A stretch of 64,000 nucleotides of DNA from Antedon mediterranea (lineage: Eukaryota > Echinodermata > Crinoidea > Comatulida > Antedonidae), in the NCBI RefSeq assembly GCF_964355755.1, contig NC_092673.1:18295001-18359000 (forward strand). Direction: 5' to 3'. The notes under the pieces are model-generated. The model made no database searches, was not told the origin of the DNA, and was given only the letters and a program-made list of their open reading frames with translations. This document shows positions 11,711 through 23,390 of the stretch, piece by piece. The translations under genes were made by a program, and so were the position numbers. Positions within the stretch are counted from its first letter, which is position 1; every line of letters begins with the position of its first letter.

Positions 11711-12509
11711 TAATACCCGAATAAGAAAGTGATACTGATGACATATATATGTTTCTATTTGAAGGATTAAACAATATATAAGTTAATACATGTTGATACT
11801 AATATCATCAAAAATCTATTTAGTAAATCATAAGTTGATTCCAAATTATCAAGACGCAATAGTACATACCGCTAATTGAATTGTTCTTCTAGCTAGCATC
11901 ATTTTTCCTATTTCAAGACGATACAGTAGGTACAGGAAAAACATTATTTGCACCAAATACTTCCAAAATATAGATATAATATAGAAACATAATTTAGTTT
12001 AGTCTAGTTAACATCATGTTTCCTATTGTACAGAAAAAACACAATTTTTATTAAATTTATCCGCAATGCATTATGACATATGACATTGCAGTTAATCATT
12101 TTTTAAAGGAAAAAATGAGTTTTGTTTATTTGTCAATAACTTTTTGACCTCTAAATATTAGTGTTGTAGGCCTATTATTATTATTTTTTTTTTGTAATTG
12201 CATAATAGACAGAAATATATATTCTACACATTTATATTTATATAATTGAGATTGGATTATAAAACCACAAGTTATGGGCATAAATGTTACCCCCTACCCC
12301 AAAAATATTTACGGAATAAAATCACTATCCTATAGTTGTTGAGATTACGTAAAAAATAATGTCTTCCAATTCTTCAATTTTCGGAGACTTTTAATATGTC
12401 ATTCTAAACTAAATTTGGAATAAAAAAATCAATGTTTCGTTACTATTGCAATTTGTGGTGGGTTTATCTCTAACTATCACTAGATTGACTGGATTACATT
12501 GATTGGTAT

Positions 12510-13470
12510 GATTTCGATCCAAGTCGGCCCTAAACCGTCTCGGCCAAAGTCAAGTTGGCCCCAAGTCAACTCGGCCTCAAGTCAACTCGGCCTCAAGTCA
12601 ACTCGGCCTCAAGTCAACTCGGCCTCAAGTCAACTCGGCCTCAAGTCAACTCGGCCTCAAGTCAACTCGGCCTCAAGTCAACTCGGCCTCAAGTCAACTC
12701 GCCCTCAAGTCAACTCGGCCTCAAGTCAACTCGGCCTCAAGTCAACTCGGCCAAAAAATAATCGGTCAACTCGGCCCCGTTAAAGTATGGAACGCAAAAG
12801 GTGCAAATGAAGATTGGGATTGATAAAATAATATTTCTTCACAATTTTTTAACTATTAATAATTCTGACTTTTAATGAATATTAATATTTAGCAAAAAAA
12901 ATAGAAATGATTTCACCAACTTTCCTTTATTTACGTTTAATAAAATTTCAAATTGCACAATTGAAAACAATTCGTAGCTGCGCCTCCCTGCGCCTTTGGC
13001 AGCTTTTTCGATATCTACAACTGCTACGTGTTTTCACTGACCGGGGGATTCCCCTTTTTTTTAAACGCAAATCATGGACAAAAACGATATGTACGATCAT
13101 TTTTTCTATGGCCAAATGGTGGAACGTAGGCCTCCGTCTTCGATTTACTAAAATGCGGTACCTGCACATGTTTTTGTAACACGCGGGTACTTATATTCAT
13201 ATCGGCAATGAGTTCATTTTTTTATATGATATTATTTAATTATATTATTTTTTTTATTCATTTTTTTAAAAGCGTGATAGTAAGAATCATAATAATATTA
13301 AGCACTTTTTGCGTTCCATACTTTATTGTGGCCGAGTTGACAGATTAGTTTTTGGCCGAGTTGACGTGAGGCCGAGTTGACTTGAGGCCGAGTTGACTTG
13401 AGGCCGACTTGACGTGGGGCCGACTTGACTTTGGCCGAGACGGTTTAGGGCCGACTTGAAATTTTTTGAA
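12510..13470. mobile_element. Foldback element with iterated 16-bp arms
   Basis: The left arm (about 12514-12810) contains roughly 13 tandem copies of TCAAGTCAACTCGGCC. The right arm (about 13300-13465) holds the same motif inverted, GGCCGAGTTGACTTGA, in about 5 copies. Outside the arrays both arms share CCTAAACCGTCTCGGCC and its complement; inside, AGTATGGAACGCAAAA and TTTTGCGTTCCATACTTT are mirrored. So this is one large inverted repeat whose arms expanded unequally. The middle (12830-13290) is AT-rich without coding potential. It ends 30-40 bp before the 13500 exon of locus A. Confidence 0.75.
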
Positions 13471-13530
13471 ATAATGATTACATATTTTATTTGTTATAGG
13501 CGATGTTGAGACATCAAGACCAAATCTAGG

Positions 13531-13800
13531 TATGTTATATTAATTATGGTAATGATGTAGATTAAGTCTGTTTTCACCTTGACCAGAGGAAAGGCATAAA
13601 CCAATACATATGAGGCAGATACTAGATGCAGCGGCTGCCATAAGAGTCAGCATTGCTGATTTCAAATTTTTTCAGGTGTTATGTATAATATTAATTATGG
13701 TAATGATGTAGATTAAGTCCGTTTTCACCTTGACCAGAGGAATAGCATGCCAATATGTCTGGGGCAGATACTAGATGCAAGGGCTGCCAGCAGTTCTGAT
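13531..13800. repeat. Two-copy tandem duplication, about 155 bp
   Basis: ATTAATTATGGTAATGATGT, then GTTTTCACCTTGACCAGAGG and CAGATACTAGATGCA recur in order at about 13538-13640 and 13690-13793. The duplication begins just after the donor of the 13500-13529 exon and may have displaced the following exon. Confidence 0.6.
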
Positions 13801-14089
13801 TTTAAATGCTTGATGGGACCCCAGCTACCAGACGGTCTCTCATCCAAGCTCCAACCAGGTCCAAAGTTGCTTAACTTTGGTCATCAGACAGAAAACATGA
13901 TAAGGCCGTATCATATCATGCTAGAAAAACAACGTCTAGTAAAATACAGCACCAAATTTTCATTCGCGAAAACTATGAACTAAATCATCATAGGGAATTT
14001 AATGTACATATACCGACTGAAAAAAAACCAAATTGTACATTAATTATTGAAGTCAAGATGCTCCTGCGATCGTAAACGTATGCTATCGT

Positions 14090-14375
14090 CGTCTTGTAAA
14101 AAGAGGGACAGTCCCTTTTCGCTTGGTAATACGATGCAGTTTGTATACACGCGTCGTCGTATACGGATCATATACGGATCGTATATGGAGCGTATAATTA
14201 GGAAATTGTTTATAAATGATCGTATACGGTTCGTATATGTTTATTATGCGGGCAGGAACTTCCGAATTGACGTATACGTTTCGTATACGAAGTGGACTTC
14301 CTATACGAAACATATACGAAACGTATGTAAATCGTATACGTTCGTATACGGTTTTTTTGCAAAGGGTTGGCTGCC
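14090..14375. repeat. CGTATACG palindrome cluster
   Basis: At least ten CGTATACG, CGTATATG or CATATACG cores occur between 14148 and 14360, many extended to TTCGTATACGAA-like palindromes. The cluster is preceded by a small hairpin AAGAGGGACAGTCCCTTTT. Both strands remain open for 60-130 codons because the motif lacks stops; no protein is implied. Probably the body of a foldback MITE. Confidence 0.55.
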
Positions 14376-14381
14376 TTCATT

Positions 14382-15561
14382 TCAATGGGAAAACACACCA
14401 GTGCTGAGAGATAGATTAAATATTTTACATAATGGTTCAATTATGTAGATAGCAACAATTTTAATCATAGTTGTGGTTATTCCATCAGGTCCAGGAGATT
14501 TACCTGTTTTTAGTTTGTTAATAACAGATAATATCTCAGCACCAGTGGATTGGATATCAGTGAAATTGGCGTAGCCAGCATGCGAAATACAAGAATTATT
14601 ATTTAAAAGGTGGTCAGGGTCGTCATGAGTAAAATTAGCTGAAAATCTTTTATTGAAGGCCTCAGCAATGATCTTTGGGTTGTTGACACGATTACTCTCG
14701 ATGACAAAGGTATCAGTGCCGGAACTGTTTACAATGGTCATTTTTTTAAAAAAAGTTCTTTAGATAACTTTTATATGATTTTTTAATTTTAGATTTCAAG
14801 TCATTACGAATACGTTTGTATCTATCCCACTTGTCGTTATTTACAGACCTAATGGCTGCTTTATAAAATCTTTTTATTTTTCTAATTAAACTAAAAATCT
14901 CCCTTGAGGTTTTTTAGGGCACCTTTTGGCCGACCTTAGGGGCACAACATCATTAATAGCTGCAATAAATTTACATTTAAAGTTTAACCATAACTCATTC
15001 ACGTCAGTGGAATCACAGTTCCAGTTAATATTTGCGAATTTTTCAATTAAACGTTGGGGAAATTTTAGAAAAATCATAAAAAATACCCGCTGGTCTTGAA
15101 ATGTACTCCTTTAAGATACAAAGTTTGAAGGAAACTCCTTCATGATCACTGTCAACACCTGGATGATGTTGAATATCAGCTACCATATCAGTACTACTAG
15201 AGTAAACATGATCGATAATTTTATTAGCCGAATTCTTATTGTAATGCGTGTAAAAGTTAACACATTGCCTTAGATTTAAGACGTCTATTGTGTTTTGCAT
15301 ATTTCGTTGTTCCGTTAAAATTGTGGCAGTAGATTTAAAATTAATGTTAAGGTCACCTGCAATAATTATTAAACTGTACAAATAGGCGTCCACTAACACT
15401 TGATCGACACATTCCTGGAGCTTTTCGAAGAAATCCACTCTGCTATCCGGAGGTCTGTACAGCGTCCCTGCTAAAATGTTCCCGTGTTTGCTTTCAATTG
15501 TATACCATATTAGCTCGATTCCGGGACAGGAATAATTAAGACATGGTGTCAAATGCCTCAA
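14382..15561 (-). pseudogene. Fragment of a CR1/Jockey-type LINE (endonuclease plus start of RT)
   Basis: The minus-strand reading 15561-15043 is an APE-type endonuclease part: GTLYRPPDS, IIAGDLNINF, IDHVYSSSTD and SDHEGVSFKL. It shifts frame at about 15050 and continues as NELWLNFKCKF, and, after another shift, 14741-14382 has INKLKTGKSPGPDGITT, the start of the RT domain. The catalytic FADD box and everything after are missing, as is the N-terminal part. The element would nick target DNA and reverse transcribe its RNA; this copy cannot. Confidence 0.85.
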
Positions 15562-16080
15562 ATAAACGCCACCATTCCTTCAATAGAACACCATGTGGAA
15601 CAAACGCCCCGCCACATGCATTTACACAATAATTGTATCACGTCAACACATTTCATTAACTACCATAATCTACAATTTACCAAGCATTTTGACATAATTT
15701 TATCACTTTTTGATATTAATTGTGCTGTATTTTTTTACATCTAGGTGGTATTTATTTGATTATACATGTTACCATATTATACCCCAAATAAAGATGCCTC
15801 CTTTCCCCCTAAAAACCCTTTTGAACAATAAATGGCTGGGGCGTTTAATCGGATACATATGGCAAGTTACTTCTAGCATTCTGAAAAGAACTGTTGAGCT
15901 TAACGTTTCTATCAAAATGTCCTCGGGGACAGCAATAACTAGTACTTGAAATTAAAACAATTTAAAGTATCAGTTATTGCATAACATTACTGTCTACGGA
16001 TAAGTTGTGTAGATATGTTTTTTGTTTGAAGCATTAGTAATAGTATTTCTGTTCATCTTTTAACTACATTTTCTATTACA
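15562..16080. other. No gene recognised
   Basis: AT-rich sequence, no family or repeat structure seen. Confidence 0.4.
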
Positions 16081-16480
16081 ATGAATGTAAATATGTATAT
16101 TTCGAACAATTTAAGTTTCTACGACCAGTACTTACAGAGATATGAAGATGCCCTGGTATGTGGGTCAAAGGTCAGAAATGGCATTTCTGATCATTTTTGA
16201 CTAAAATGCTCCATTAGATGGAATATAAATGCATGCCTTCTGAACATTTTGAGACCAAAATTGACTTGCTGCGACCAGTGGTTGCCGAGATACAAGTACC
16301 TTTTTTTATTTGTTCATATAACCCTTGACCTTGACCTTTTGTAACATTTTTAAAAATGTGTAACAAATAAAATATATATTTCGAACAATTTAAAACCAAA
16401 TTCAAGTGTCTACGACCAGTAGTTACGGAGATACATACATGCCCTGGGTTATGGGTCAGAAATGGAATTTTCGGTTATTT
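16081..16480. repeat. Degenerate tandem repeat, about 285-bp period
   Basis: ATATTTCGAACAATTTAA followed by CTACGACCAGTA(C/G)TTAC and GAGATA..ATGCCCTGG appears at 16097-16165 and 16376-16450, with a weaker related unit (GCGACCAGTGGTTGCCGAGATA) between. A fragment with similar sequence (CATTTTCAAAATGTGTA) lies at about 53671-53687 in an intron of locus C. Confidence 0.5.
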
Positions 16481-16970
16481 TTTACTAAAATGTCCTATTA
16501 GACTGAATATAAATATAATTGCATATAAATACAATGAAAAGTAATTTAGTCATGTTGAGAGTCATTAGTTCTATTTAATTAATTTATCAATCTTACGAAA
16601 TAAATATTTAACGTTCATCATATCTAGACGTAAAAAGTCTAAACATAATTTAAAAACACAGTGTAAATATCTACAATAGAATGAGTATTGTATATACTGT
16701 TCATATAATTATGAATAAGCTAGTGTAATGTTGATCCACAACAGAAACTGGCCACAATGAAAAAAAAAACAATGAAAAGCTTTTTTTGTTATGTAACTTT
16801 TCTATAATTATAACTATAATATATAAATAATTTCTGCATGGTAAAAATAAACACATGTGTATGATACATCAAGGTGAAATAAAACAATTTGCATTGTGTA
16901 ATGAAGACAATTGTGGCAATGACTATTTATCAAATACCATTAAAGTAATATCTTAATTTCTATTCTGCAG

Positions 16971-19783
16971 ATCAAATTATGGAAGTAATTGTGGATTCTA
17001 CTGGTGGAATGCTTCATCTTAAGGAGGCAGACATAAAGTTGGAGATACATTCTGAAGCAATTGAAGGGAAGAAAGTTAAAGTAACGCTAGAACATTGTTT
17101 TGAGGAAACAGACATGCCTGTACTTCATCCTCGTGAAACCATTATATCACCTATTGTTAAATGTGGACCAGAAGGCACCATCTTCAACAAGCCCTGTTTA
17201 CTGTCATTTCCACACGATGCTGTAAATGAAGAGAATTGGGAATTCACTCTACTTGTTAAAGATCGCATTCAAGATGATTGGAAACAAATAGCATTGAAAA
17301 GTGATGAAAAGGATGTTCATTTTACTTTAAGCAAAGGTCTATGTTGTATAACGTTAAATCATTTCACTTGGTATACACTAAGGGGTCTAGGAAAATTATT
17401 TCGTGGTATGAAAAAAATGTCATTATTAGTTTTTGGAAAGATGCTTGGTGTTGAATATCAACTTGAAACAATACTTTGTAAGCCGTCAGATAATCAGGTA
17501 ATTACTATTTGTTAAACTGCATTTGAATAAGGTATATATCTTGTTTTACTGTTTAAAATATTGACATTAACTATTAAATACAGTAGTTGCTTTGTCACAA
17601 TTTATTCTAGAAAGGATAGATTGTATTTTATCAATAATTCTGTAGCTAGAGAAAACATTGAATTAATTAAATTAAATTGTCATTTTATTTATTTTAAATA
17701 TGAAAAGTGCAAGAAAAAAAATGCATTGAGATACACCTAACTCCAGACCTGGGTGTTCACAGGCACCTACAGTTAAAATTATTATCATTTTATGTAATAA
17801 TTAACTACACTGTCAAGATGTAAACATGATTGCATTGTCTAGCCTGCTCTTCCTTCGAATAATTATCAAGAAACAATGTACCAATAAAAATAACATATTC
17901 AATGTGTTGTTTGTACAGTATTAAATATATATTTCAGGCAATAGAACAAGAACACATGCGAAGTGGTGAGCAGATGTTAAGATCACCTGTAGAAATACTC
18001 TCTATGTATAATGACATGAAAATTACTGTTGAAGTATTAGACAAGAAATGGAAAATTCAAGAGACCTCTAAAAAACCACAGGTAAAAACATGTGTTGAAT
18101 AAAAATGTAATAATGTAATACTATATACATTATTATACAAATTATAGATATTATACAGCATCACTATGGTAGGTTGAAATGGTGAAGAATATAATTATAT
18201 TAAATCTAGGACCCTAGAATAGGCAGCTGAGTAACTTAATCAACAAACTACAACTCTGCGCATCAAATGACTTTTTTTGTAGATTGTCCCCGCTAATTAC
18301 CTATGGCATACAAGACCAACAAAGACATTTCTTTTAATAAGAGGTAATTCATTATTAAAGGCAAGAGTGTTACTGTCACAGAAGTCAAATGATATTGATC
18401 CAGTACTTGTGAATTGTAAGTATTTGAAATGCTTTGGTAAAAAAACAAACGCGATGTGTTCATAAAACACAGTAATAGTGTCTTTGGTTGCATATATACA
18501 AATAATCTGTGTTTGTTTTTTATTGAAAAAATTATTTTATTTGTTACAGGTGTTGTTAATACAACATCAAAACAAACCTTGGGTATGTTATTATTTATTC
18601 TATTGTACTAATCTATACGTTGTTATAATGTTCCATTCCACAGAACAGAAAACTGGCATTCTATACTACAAAAATGTACCTTTAGTGCTACCAATAAATA
18701 AGATTTAAAATCTCATTTTGATTATTTATAGGCATTAGTAAGGACATAAATGAAGGAGCATCATTGGGTAACCTATGGCATCCAAGTAAGTTACTATTAT
18801 ACAAATAATGTAGATAATATTATGGTTATTGTTGATTAACAAGTTTTAATACTGTAATGATAATATTTGTGAAAATGATGATAATGCTCCTTTAGAATCA
18901 TAGTAGTTCTCTATAAAATGTAAGACTGTGTTAAATGCAAGGAATATAATTTATTTATTTGAAAATACCTCCCGAAAGATAAGCAATAGTTATATGTTAT
19001 AAGGTACAAGGCATAGACAGTTAAAAAGGTCATCATAATATAATTCTACAAATACTTTGTAAATCATTCAAAATTATGAAGAATTTACATTGTAATTTTA
19101 CAGTAGAGGGGAGAAAAACAACAAAAACAAATGTATATATTATTTTTACTCAAACTCATTTTGATTGGAATCAGTAAAAATAATAATCATTTTCAAAATA
19201 ATGACCAGTAATTTTATTTGCAGATTCTAAAACTTATGACAATTTCCGAATTCTAAAAGCTAATCTTGGTAAATGCTTTGGAGGGGAAAAATGCTGTTGG
19301 ATAAGGTTCCTACTATTTAATAAGTTGGATGTTGGTGAAATTACTAATCAAGATTTTAATGCAAATGACTTGCTCAATGAACTTGAAGACAAAGGTTTAA
19401 TCTCACCAACCAATGTTAATTTGCTGTTAGAGGTCACGAAAACATCTGAAATAGCACAAGCCAAAGATCTTGTATCAAAGTATATAACAGACAACAAGGT
19501 TGAGAATAAACATACTGGTAAAACCAAGTTGTCACCTTACAGAAAGCGACTGTTTAAGGCCCTGAAACAAGTTGACCAAGATGCATTACGTAATGTTACT
19601 TCTTTCTACGAGTTAAGAAGATATAACTTCTCCAATGTATGGAATGCAGTTCTCCATCTGGAGATGAATGGAAGATTAACAGATGATCCAGACAAAATAC
19701 AAACGTTTGCAGATTGTGTTGGAGGAATGGCAGGAAACATGCTGAACACGTTTAATGTTCTTACTGAACCATTCCCAAGGTAA
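16971..19783 (+). CDS. ZU5 - UPA - death effector domain protein (locus B, 5' end not found)
   Basis: Six exons join in frame: 16971-17497, 17938-18081, 18283-18415, 18550-18582, 18732-18785 and 19224-19783 (phases 0,0,1,1,1), about 480 codons. Exon 1 holds a ZU5 domain (VDSTGGMLHL ... ISPIVKCGPEGTIFNKPCLL), then the UPA domain starts (CCITLNHFTWYTLRG, LLVFGKMLGVEYQL) and continues through exons 2 and 3 (EQEHMRSGEQMLRSPVEIL, WKIQE, FLLIRGN). After a short linker the last exon encodes a death effector domain: LKANLGKCF, IRFLLFNKLDVGEI, NDLLNELEDKGLISPTNVNL. Its second half (SPYRKRLFKALKQVD) is helical-looking and unassigned. ZU5-UPA units form intramolecular locks in UNC5 and PIDD; DEDs recruit FADD/caspase-8-type partners, so a role in death or innate immune signalling is inferred. 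Exon 1 starts mid-codon, so upstream exons must exist. The stop TAA lies inside a donor-like AAG|GTAATT, so the true 3' end could differ. Confidence 0.85.
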
Positions 19784-20610
19784 TTGTAATGTAAACTATT
19801 CATATCTTTCATTTTTGTTTTAAAATGTTACATGGTGGTAATTTAATTTGTCAATTTGATAATAAATTGTTATTTCTATAGTTATTATAAATATACTACT
19901 GAATTTATTACATAATATTTTAATTACTCTTCAACTGTTTTAGTTGAACAATGACTTTTTACAGTTGATTGCAGACTTTGCAAAACGGTTTGATGAACGT
20001 GGACTCCTTAACAGCCTACAACTTACAAGTTCTATTCATAGAAATGGTAGATGTTGCAGTATATACAGTACCCACTAGACTAGACTCATTATTGTAAAAC
20101 AGATAGCATCTGACGATCATAGGTATGGAAGGCAACAAACCTGGCAAAAACCACTTTGCAACAATGTCTTTGTGGCCTTTTTGAGATAGCCCTGTTAAAT
20201 TGAATTTTGAATAATTTCAACTGTATTATTACAGAACCCCTATTAAGGGGACACCTTTGCGACCCAAAAAATTGTTCCCGTAATATGGTTTTTAGGGTGG
20301 GGAAGGTGCTTGGCCGGAGGAAAAAAATATACCAAAAACAATAATTTAACTGTCAAGCCAGAGAAAGTATCATAATTGTTATCATAATTATTATGATATC
20401 CATTTTTTTTATAGAAATGAATAACTATTTGGTATTTTTGTTTGTTTTTGTAATGGAAAAAAATTGTTGGTCTTCCTATTTGAAAATGGACTTTTTGGAT
20501 TTTTACGATAAATGACAAAAATTGTATTTTAAATCAAGAAATCATGTAATAATTGGACCCATGACAACCTAAGTGTATCGTAACCAAGACAATAATGTGT
20601 TCCATTCAAC
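19784..20610. other. 3' flank of locus B, no gene confirmed
   Basis: A short open stretch after a TTTTTACAG acceptor at 19964 reads LIADFAKRFDERGLLNSLQL, but its phase does not join the preceding exon without an immediate stop. The rest shows no coding sequence. Confidence 0.35.
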
Positions 20611-21100
20611 AACACAATTTGTTGTGGATAAATCTAAAAGCTGTAGGAATCCCTGTATTGATAGTACAGGGATTTTAACAACACAATTTGTTGTGGATAA
20701 ATCTAAAAGCTGTAGGAATCCCTGTATTTATAGTACAGGAATTTTAACAACACAATTTGTTGTGGATAAATCTAAAAGCTGTAGGAATCACTGTATTTAT
20801 AGTACAGGGATTTTAACAACACAATTTGTTGTGGATAAATCTAAAAGCTGTAGGAATCACTGTATTTATAGTACAGGGATTTTAACAACACAATTTGTTG
20901 TGGATAAATCTAAAAGGTGTAGGAATCCCTGTATTTATAGTACAGGGATTTTAACAACACAATTTGTTGTGGATAAATCTATAAGCTGTAGGAATCACTG
21001 TATTTATGGTACAGGGATTTTAACAACACAATTTGTTGTGGATAAATCTAAAAGCTGTAGGAATCACTGTATTTATAGTACAGAGATTTTTACAAAAAAT
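20611..21100. repeat. 69-bp minisatellite, seven copies
   Basis: Unit AACACAATTTGTTGTGG..., period 69 bp, seven copies with few differences. Each unit carries two hairpins: CACAATTTGTTGTG and CCCTGTATTTATAGTACAGGG. Because 69 is divisible by three, one plus frame stays open (repeat peptide TTQFVVDKSKSCRNPCIYS plus four residues), which explains a 184-codon ORF. No promoter or splice context supports translation. Confidence 0.9.
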
Positions 21101-21129
21101 TACCAAATTGTTAATGATAACTATTAATG

Positions 21130-22350
21130 ATGTGCAATTGTCAGTCTGTGTTAACTGTCACCATTTTTAATTCATATTTTGCGATATCAATGTTGTCATT
21201 CTTCATGCTGCATTTTGGTTAAAGTGTGGCCTACTGTACTTAATAGGCCTAACAATAAATATAATAAGTCAATTCACATTAATATTTTGTTCTTTCTTTT
21301 CTAAGTTTGCAAAAAACAAAACATGACAAACACATATGTGTTTGTTCTGTTTTGTTTTTGTAATTTTAAACAAATTTACATTAATTATAAATAACTAACA
21401 TGTGCATATTATTCAAATGAGACCAGGTAAACGGAAGTACAGAATGATGTTTAAATATAATGAATTGAATAAATAAATTTGTTTGTACAGAACTGAATTA
21501 TATTTTTTATATGAATGAATTTTCTAATACCTGTTTGTTAAAAATGAAATGTTTTATATTTTGATATTTTTCACTTTTAATTCAATTTTGTAAATTAAAA
21601 CTCAATTGAGTATTTATGCTGCTGTGTTTTAATGTTTATATTCATATTTTTTTAATAAATACTAATGAATGAAAAGCTTTTTTGTGTTTGTAAGGATTGT
21701 GTGTTTGTTTGGAAGGGGGAGATTTTAACATCGAGGTGATCATTATACTGTATCAAAATGTACGTGCTTTGCTATTCATTGTATATTATACAAAATATCC
21801 ATTCCACCAATCCAGAGAGTAATAAAGTTCTTCGTAGACAAATGGTGGTTGCGCCCTCTATAAAAAATAAAAGTTTATTCACCCAACAAACCACTCTCAC
21901 AACATGTCGAAGAATGTCAAACACAAGAAGTAAGTTTTTGTTTCATCCTAGGCCTACCTACTTAGTACTATATTATATCAGCCTAGATAGGCCTATAGGC
22001 CTAGCTAGGCTAGTTCTAACTAGCTGGGGCAGGCCCTACCTCTAGTTATCAAAGGCTTTTAGCCCTTAGCTAGGCCTATACTAGTGGGCCTAGAGTAGAA
22101 TAGAGACAGGCCTGCTGAGGGAGTCGCCACAACTTGTCGTTAGAGAACAGACATCAACTGCATTGTGATTGGTCCTAAGACGAACATAAACACATGGATG
22201 GATGAGGATATTTTAAAGGGGGATTCTGGGTTTAAAATTGCTTTTAAATATCGTTTTTTATTAAATAAAAAATATTATAACTAGGCCTAGCCGCCTATAC
22301 TTACTTACTAGGCCTATATATACAAACTAAACTAACACTATAGTATAGTA
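21130..22350. other. No gene; AGGCCTA-rich stretch at right
   Basis: AT-rich without coding sequence. From about 21950 to 22330 there are many AGGCCTA / TAGGCCTA and CTAGCTAGGC palindromes, a common texture of echinoderm-like genomes. Confidence 0.45.
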
Positions 22351-22354
22351 TACG

Positions 22355-23175
22355 GATTAGGCCAAGTTGAGCCGCCGACAAGTTAAGCCGCGCGCCACCA
22401 GAAAAACGTTATTTTCTATGAAACGCCAAATGCTAACTTTTGCCGGTGCTTGTTTCTATTTAATAGAAGTTATATTTATATAGATATAGATATAACGATG
22501 TATACGGTATTCAAAAGTTTATATATCATGGTTTTTAGTATATATTAAAATTATTAAATATTATAGCGTATAATAAAAGAAATAATTATGAAAATCTGAC
22601 TTGTAGATCCCAAAATGTAAGGCCTAAAACATCACCCAAAATGATCGTTTTTAGCCAAAAATGATGTAAGTAAGTATGCACTAGGCCTACTCCATTTTTC
22701 GGTAAAATAATTACATAAAATCACCGTTTTTTAGTAAAATATTTTGTGTATTAAGATTGTAAAATTCAATAAAATATGATATTAAAAGATAGTAAATAAA
22801 AAATAATAATTATTTAACCTCATTCGAATATCAATACTCTATAGTCCTGACAGACAATGTGATTTTACGTGGTAGGCTTACACGCGAGAAAAATATTATG
22901 GAGTACACTGCATTTTTACCTTGAAAGATTAAAAACAATTAAATTATTAAATATGACTACTTTCCTTTGCTGTGTTGTTATGGTGGTTCAAACCAACAAA
23001 ATTGTAGAATGTAATTATATATTCTTTATTTTCATGACACAATAAACCTAAAGACCATGAACTTATGTACTAGGACACCACTCTATCACTACGCGAAATG
23101 TCGTAAAAGACGCACTGGGCGTTTCATAGAAATTACCGGCGGCTCAACTTGTCGGCGGCCCAACCGGTCATATGC
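22355..23175. mobile_element. Foldback element, about 820 bp
   Basis: The left arm (22355-22435) has GTTGAGCCGCCGACAAGTT and TTTCTATGAAACGCC. The right arm (23115-23175) has the complements GGGCGTTTCATAGAAA and CGGCGGCTCAACTTGTCGGC. Outermost parts hold TATACGG and CCGTATA. The interior is AT-rich, without ORFs. The GGCC.AGTTGA motif recalls the arms of the element at 12510-13470. Confidence 0.65.
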
Positions 23176-23390
23176 CGTATATACATACATACAATCGGAA
23201 TTAAAACATGTTAAACTTCAATACATCTAAACTAAATACTACAGTACAATCAAAATCAAAACATATTAAAAATTACAATACAATCGGAATTAAAACATGT
23301 TATTGTTAAACTACAAAACAACTAAACTAAATATCACAATCGGACGAGCATAATTGAAGATTTATTGACATAATTTATAATTATATGTTT

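Larger units (their letters stand above)
6112..13529 (+). pseudogene. Partial UPA-domain gene copy (locus A)
   Basis: Four exon equivalents of locus B are present: about 6112-6342 (UPA start, KSDEKD ... LVVFGKMLANEYQLQIRLCKPSD), 7416-7550 (EEEHRELGEQHLIAPVHIF), 8901-9042 (AAEYLWRETPLKTFLLERGNS) and 13500-13529 (DVETSRPNL). Acceptor and donor sites and phases (0, 0, 1) match those of locus B. The first exon is cut at its left: the ZU5 domain is gone, and two gaps of about 16-17 bases each, relative to B, lie near 6126 and 6165. The exons that would carry the linker and death effector domain are not found between 13530 and 16970. UPA domains occur in UNC5, PIDD and ankyrins, where they pack against ZU5. 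The copy is probably non-functional, although the exons from 6145 onward remain open and could still be spliced. Confidence 0.7.

Noticed and set aside
12499-12783. ORFs of 68-94 codons with the SSQLGLKSTRPQVN pattern
   Set aside because: Produced by the 16-bp arm repeat of a foldback element.
19964-20100. Extra exon after the DED exon (LIADFAKRFDERGLLNSLQL)
   Set aside because: Joining from the donor-like site at 19779 gives an immediate stop with either nearby acceptor. Left unassigned.
20573-21127. 184-codon ORF with a 23-residue repeat
   Set aside because: A 69-bp minisatellite explains it. Kept as a finding because of hairpins and location, but not called as a gene.
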